Below, piece by piece: positions 44,807-47,600 of a stretch of DNA of 47,600 nucleotides (positions are counted from its first letter, which is position 1; each line of letters starts with the position of its first letter). The stretch covers positions 1 through 47,600 of the forward strand of contig NZ_JAAIJQ010000043.1 of NCBI RefSeq assembly GCF_010820565.1, given 5' to 3'. A program made the position numbers and the translations under genes. Source of the DNA: Thiorhodococcus minor. GTDB taxonomy: Bacteria > Pseudomonadota > Gammaproteobacteria > Chromatiales > Chromatiaceae. The notes beneath the pieces are model-generated. The model had not been told where the DNA came from. It saw only the letters and a program-made list of their open reading frames with translations, and made no database searches.

Positions 44807-46303
44807 ATGCCCACCCAGAAGGTTGTCGTCATCGGCGCCGGCATCGGCGGACTCGTCACCGCCGTCCAGCTCGCCGCTCGCGGGCTCCAAGTGCAGGTAC
44901 TCGAGCGCGCCGCCGCACCGGGCGGCAAAATGCGCGAAGTTGCTGTCGGGCCGAGCCGAATCGATGCCGGCCCGACCGTCTTCACCATGCGCGGAATCTT
45001 CGAGGACGTCTTCGCGGACGCAGGCGCGAGGCTCGAAGATCACCTGCGGCTGGAGCCGCTCGAGATCATAGCACGCCATGCGTGGAGCGAGCATGAGCGC
45101 CTTGACCTCTTCGCCGACCATGAGCGCACCGTCGATGCGATCGGCAACTTCGCGGGCGCGGCGGCAGCAAAGGGTTACCAGGCCTTCTGTCGGCAGGCAC
45201 GCATGATCTACGAAACCCTGGACGACACCTTCATCCGCGCCTCCCGCCCGAGCTTCTTCGGACTCATGGGGCGCTGCGGTCTCAGCGGCTTCGGCAACCT
45301 GAGCGGCATCAAGCCCTACGACAGCCTCTGGCAGATCCTCGGGGGCTACTTCGAAGACCCGCGCCTACACCAGCTGTTCGGCCGCTACTCGACCTACTGC
45401 GGCTCGTCGCCCTTCCAAGCGCCTGCCACGCTCATGCTGATCGCGCACGTCGAGCAGCAAGGCGTATGGTCCGTCGTCGGCGGCATGCATCAGATCGCAT
45501 TGGCCCTGGCGGGCCTCGCCGAGCAGCATGGCGCCACCATCGAATACGGTTGCGAGGTCGCCGAGATCCTGACCGAGCGGGGCTCGACCACTGGCGTCCG
45601 ACTCGCCAATGGCGAGAGCCGCCGGGCCGACGCCGTGGTCGTCAACGCCGACCCTGCCGCCGTCGCCAACGGCCTGCTCGGCAAGGGCGCCAGCCGCGCC
45701 GTCGCGCGCGTCGGGCCGAGCAGCCGCTCCATGTCCGCCATGACCTGGTGCCTGACGGCCGAGACCCAGGGCTTCCCCCTGGTGCGGCACAACGTCTTCT
45801 TCGGCGGGAACTATGCCTCCGAGTTCGACGACGTCTTCAAGCGCAGCAGGCTGCCGCGCGACGGCACTGTCTATCTGTGCGCCCAAGACCGCAGCGACCA
45901 CGGCGGCGACGTCCGCAGCGGCCCCGAGCGGCTCTTCCTTCTCTTGAACGCGCCCCCACGTGGCGACCTGGATTCATTCGACGCAGCGGAGATCGAGCAA
46001 TGCGAGCAGCGGGTTTTCAATCACCTGGAGAACTGTGGTCTGCGGGTGCTCAGACAGGCGGGGAGCTGCCAGGTCACGACGCCCGCGGAGTTCAATCGAC
46101 TCTTTCCGGCGACCGGCGGGGCCTTGTACGGCCAAGCGACCCACGGATGGCGAGCGTCCTTCAATCGCCCAGCCTCGCGCACGCGGATCCCGGGCTTGTA
46201 TCTGGCGGGCGGGAGCACCCACCCGGGAGCGGGCATCCCGATGGCGGCGATGTCCGGCCGCTTGGCGGCAGCCAGCCTGATCGAGGACCTCGGTTCGACC
46301 TGA
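44807..46303 (+). CDS. crtD: Carotenoid 3,4-desaturase CrtD
   Basis: This 498-residue FAD enzyme of the phytoene-desaturase type introduces the 3,4 double bond in 1-hydroxy carotenoids. The Rossmann motif VVVIGAGIGGLVTAVQLA is at the N-terminus, and the C-terminal FAD segment is PGLYLAGGSTHPGAGIPMA. GGGAGG precedes both a GTG at 44804 and the ATG at 44807; the ATG is preferred. It overlaps the 5' part of crtC. Confidence 0.94.
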   Translation: MPTQKVVVIGAGIGGLVTAVQLAARGLQVQVLERAAAPGGKMREVAVGPSRIDAGPTVFTMRGIFEDVFADAGARLEDHLRLEPLEIIARHAWSEHERLDLFADHERTVDAIGNFAGAAAAKGYQAFCRQARMIYETLDDTFIRASRPSFFGLMGRCGLSGFGNLSGIKPYDSLWQILGGYFEDPRLHQLFGRYSTYCGSSPFQAPATLMLIAHVEQQGVWSVVGGMHQIALALAGLAEQHGATIEYGCEVAEILTERGSTTGVRLANGESRRADAVVVNADPAAVANGLLGKGASRAVARVGPSSRSMSAMTWCLTAETQGFPLVRHNVFFGGNYASEFDDVFKRSRLPRDGTVYLCAQDRSDHGGDVRSGPERLFLLLNAPPRGDLDSFDAAEIEQCEQRVFNHLENCGLRVLRQAGSCQVTTPAEFNRLFPATGGALYGQATHGWRASFNRPASRTRIPGLYLAGGSTHPGAGIPMAAMSGRLAAASLIEDLGST

Positions 46304-47217
46304 GCATCGACCGCAATGGCTACCTCTGGTGGTATGTCGATGCGCTCAGCGACGACGAGGAGCATGGGCTCACCCTCATCGCGCTGATCGGCAGCGTCTT
46401 CTCCCCCTACTACGCCTGGTCGCGCCAGCGCGGCGATGCCGATCCGCTCAACCACTGCGCGCTGAACGTCGCCCTCTACGGTCGCCGCGGCAAGCGCTGG
46501 GCCATGACCGAGCGCGGCCGCAACGAGCTGGAGCGTACCGCCGACAGCCTGACCATCGGTCCGAGCACCCTCCACTGGGAAGGCGACGCACTCGTCATCG
46601 ACATCGACGAGATCGGCGCCCCCATCCCCTCGCGACTGCGCGGCCAGGTCCGCGTCTACCCCGCCGCCGTCAACGGCCGCGACTTCGCGCTGGACTCGGC
46701 GGAGCGTCACCGCTGGTGGCCGATCGCGCCCATCTCGCGGGTCGAGGCGAACTTCGACAATCCCAAGCTGAGCTGGAGCGGCGCCGGCTACCTGGATTCC
46801 AATCGCGGTTCGGAGCCCTTGGAGCAGGCCTTTCAGGGCTGGGACTGGTCGCGCGCGGAGCTGAAGGACAGCGCCGCCATTCTCTATGACACCCGGGCAC
46901 GCGACGCCCAGGGCGCCTCACTTGCCCTGCGTTTCGACGCGCAGGGTCGGGCGGAAGATTTCGAGCCGCCGCCGCGCGTCCCGCTGCCGACGACCAGCGT
47001 CTGGCGCATCGGCCGCGGCACCCAGTGCGAGCCCGGCCACGAGGCCAAGGTGATCGACACCCTCGAAGACACCCCGTTCTACGCCCGGTCGGTCGTCGAA
47101 ACGCGCCTTCTGGGGCAGAAGGCACACTCGGTCCACGAGAGCCTCTGTCTCGATCGCTTCAGCTCAGGCTGGGTGAAGGTGCTGCTGCCCTTCCGAATGC
47201 CGCGGATCAGCCGATAG
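46147..47217 (+). CDS. crtC: Acyclic carotenoid 1,2-hydratase CrtC
   Basis: This membrane-associated enzyme adds water to the 1,2 double bond of neurosporene or lycopene ends. Homology runs from GPRFDLS through GYLWWYVDALSDD, LIGSVFSPYYAWSRQ and HCALNVALYG to YARSVVETRL and SLCLDRF. The start is unresolved. ATG 46147 is the only canonical codon in frame near the homologous N-terminus and gives about 40 extra residues inside crtD. CTG 46300, overlapping the crtD stop, is a non-canonical option. The length from the ATG is 356 residues. Confidence 0.85.
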   Translation: MASVLQSPSLAHADPGLVSGGREHPPGSGHPDGGDVRPLGGSQPDRGPRFDLSIDRNGYLWWYVDALSDDEEHGLTLIALIGSVFSPYYAWSRQRGDADPLNHCALNVALYGRRGKRWAMTERGRNELERTADSLTIGPSTLHWEGDALVIDIDEIGAPIPSRLRGQVRVYPAAVNGRDFALDSAERHRWWPIAPISRVEANFDNPKLSWSGAGYLDSNRGSEPLEQAFQGWDWSRAELKDSAAILYDTRARDAQGASLALRFDAQGRAEDFEPPPRVPLPTTSVWRIGRGTQCEPGHEAKVIDTLEDTPFYARSVVETRLLGQKAHSVHESLCLDRFSSGWVKVLLPFRMPRISR

Positions 47218-47247
47218 CGGGCAGCCCCGTAGGGTGGACAAGCACAG

Positions 47248-47397
47248 AGACTGTGAGAGTAATCCAAGCGCACCGCGAAGATCGCAGATTGGTGTAGGTT
47301 GGGCCGACGCAGGGGGGCCAACAATCAAAGCGTTAGGCTAGCCGCCATGTTGGGCTTCGTACCTCAGCCCAACCTACGCAGAATTTCTTCACAGTCT
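47248..47397. repeat. Nested inverted-repeat (MITE/REP-like) element
   Basis: Outer arms AGACTGTGA and TCACAGTCT (47248-47256, 47389-47397) enclose inner arms GTAGGTTGGGC and GCCCAACCTAC (47294-47304, 47367-47377). A third hairpin, GTTGGGC/GCCCAAC, shares the right arm. The GTAGGTTGGGC word is common in repeats of related bacteria as I recall. The rest of the gap after crtC has no gene. Confidence 0.65.
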
Positions 47398-47523
47398 CAC
47401 AGCGCAGTCCACCAGCGCCACCGGCGCACTTCATTGCGCTGCCCCAAGACCAATACCGGAAACCGAAGAGTAGCGGATAGCAGCCAGCAGCTCTGCCCGG
47501 AGGAAAGAGATTTCGAGCAAAGC

Positions 47524-47600
47524 GGAAGCTGGAAGCTGGAAGCTGGAAGCTGGAAGCTGGAAGCTGGAAGCTGGAAGCTGGAAGCTGGAAGCTGGAAGCT
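47524..47600. repeat. Heptamer tandem repeat, eleven GGAAGCT units to window edge
   Basis: Eleven exact GGAAGCT units run to the last base, so the array is probably longer. It matches the GGCGGCT array at 18964-19005 at five of seven positions. Confidence 0.95.

Noticed and set aside
47524-47600. CRISPR-like array at the right edge
   Set aside because: Units are seven bases with no spacers; a simple tandem repeat.

Overview
The window looks like a chromosomal segment of a phototrophic purple sulfur bacterium of the Chromatiaceae (Allochromatium, Thiocapsa or Thiocystis type). The evidence is GC-rich coding DNA, a photosynthesis gene cluster on the right with a four-haem reaction-centre cytochrome gene and three LH1 gene pairs (pufB1A1-LMC-B2A2-B3A3), spirilloxanthin-series carotenoid genes (crtC, crtD, crtE, crtF), and a RuBisCO-like protein resembling those of green and purple sulfur bacteria. 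Genus assignment is inference; no rRNA gene is present.

Region 1 (1-3.6 kb) is eroded. It holds a MNT/HEPN toxin-antitoxin pair whose HEPN partner has lost its catalytic histidine and C-terminus, a MOSC-domain protein, and a patchwork of remnants: the N-terminus of dinB cut off at a transposase fragment, which abuts a ThrE-like fragment. A small DUF1640-like membrane protein follows.

Region 2 (3.6-13.8 kb) is mostly housekeeping: glgX, a histidine phosphatase, xseA, guaB-(Uma2)-guaA-tadA, and a bacterial ionotropic glutamate-receptor-type potassium channel convergent with tadA.

Region 3 (14-21 kb) is the least familiar part. It encodes a secreted protein with a possible Cys-His-Asp triad, a DUF2272-like lipoprotein, a secreted protein with three ~145-residue repeats plus a DUF4082-like end, xthA, and a peptidoglycan-binding protein with a possible caspase-like domain. 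Dispersed palindromic and heptamer repeats sit between these genes.

Region 4 (21-29 kb) holds a SulP transporter coupled to murU, a GCS2-YjbQ-M14 group, and elyC-like and lipA genes.

Region 5 (29-47.6 kb) is the photosynthesis cluster. On the minus strand, reading from right to left, it runs crtE, crtF, bchC, bchX, bchY, bchZ, pufB1A1LMC, pufB2A2, pufB3A3, then yjbQ-rlp-idi. crtD and crtC diverge from crtE across a control region with two perfect TGT-N12-ACA boxes of the PpsR/CrtJ type. The bch genes reduce the chlorin ring and make the 3-hydroxyethyl-to-acetyl change. The puf genes build the LH1-reaction-centre core. The crt genes make its carotenoids. The idi and RuBisCO-like genes beyond the puf terminator may link methylthio/sulfur salvage to isoprenoid supply (inference). 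Two gaps in the cluster carry a related 30-bp repeat flanking bchCXYZ.
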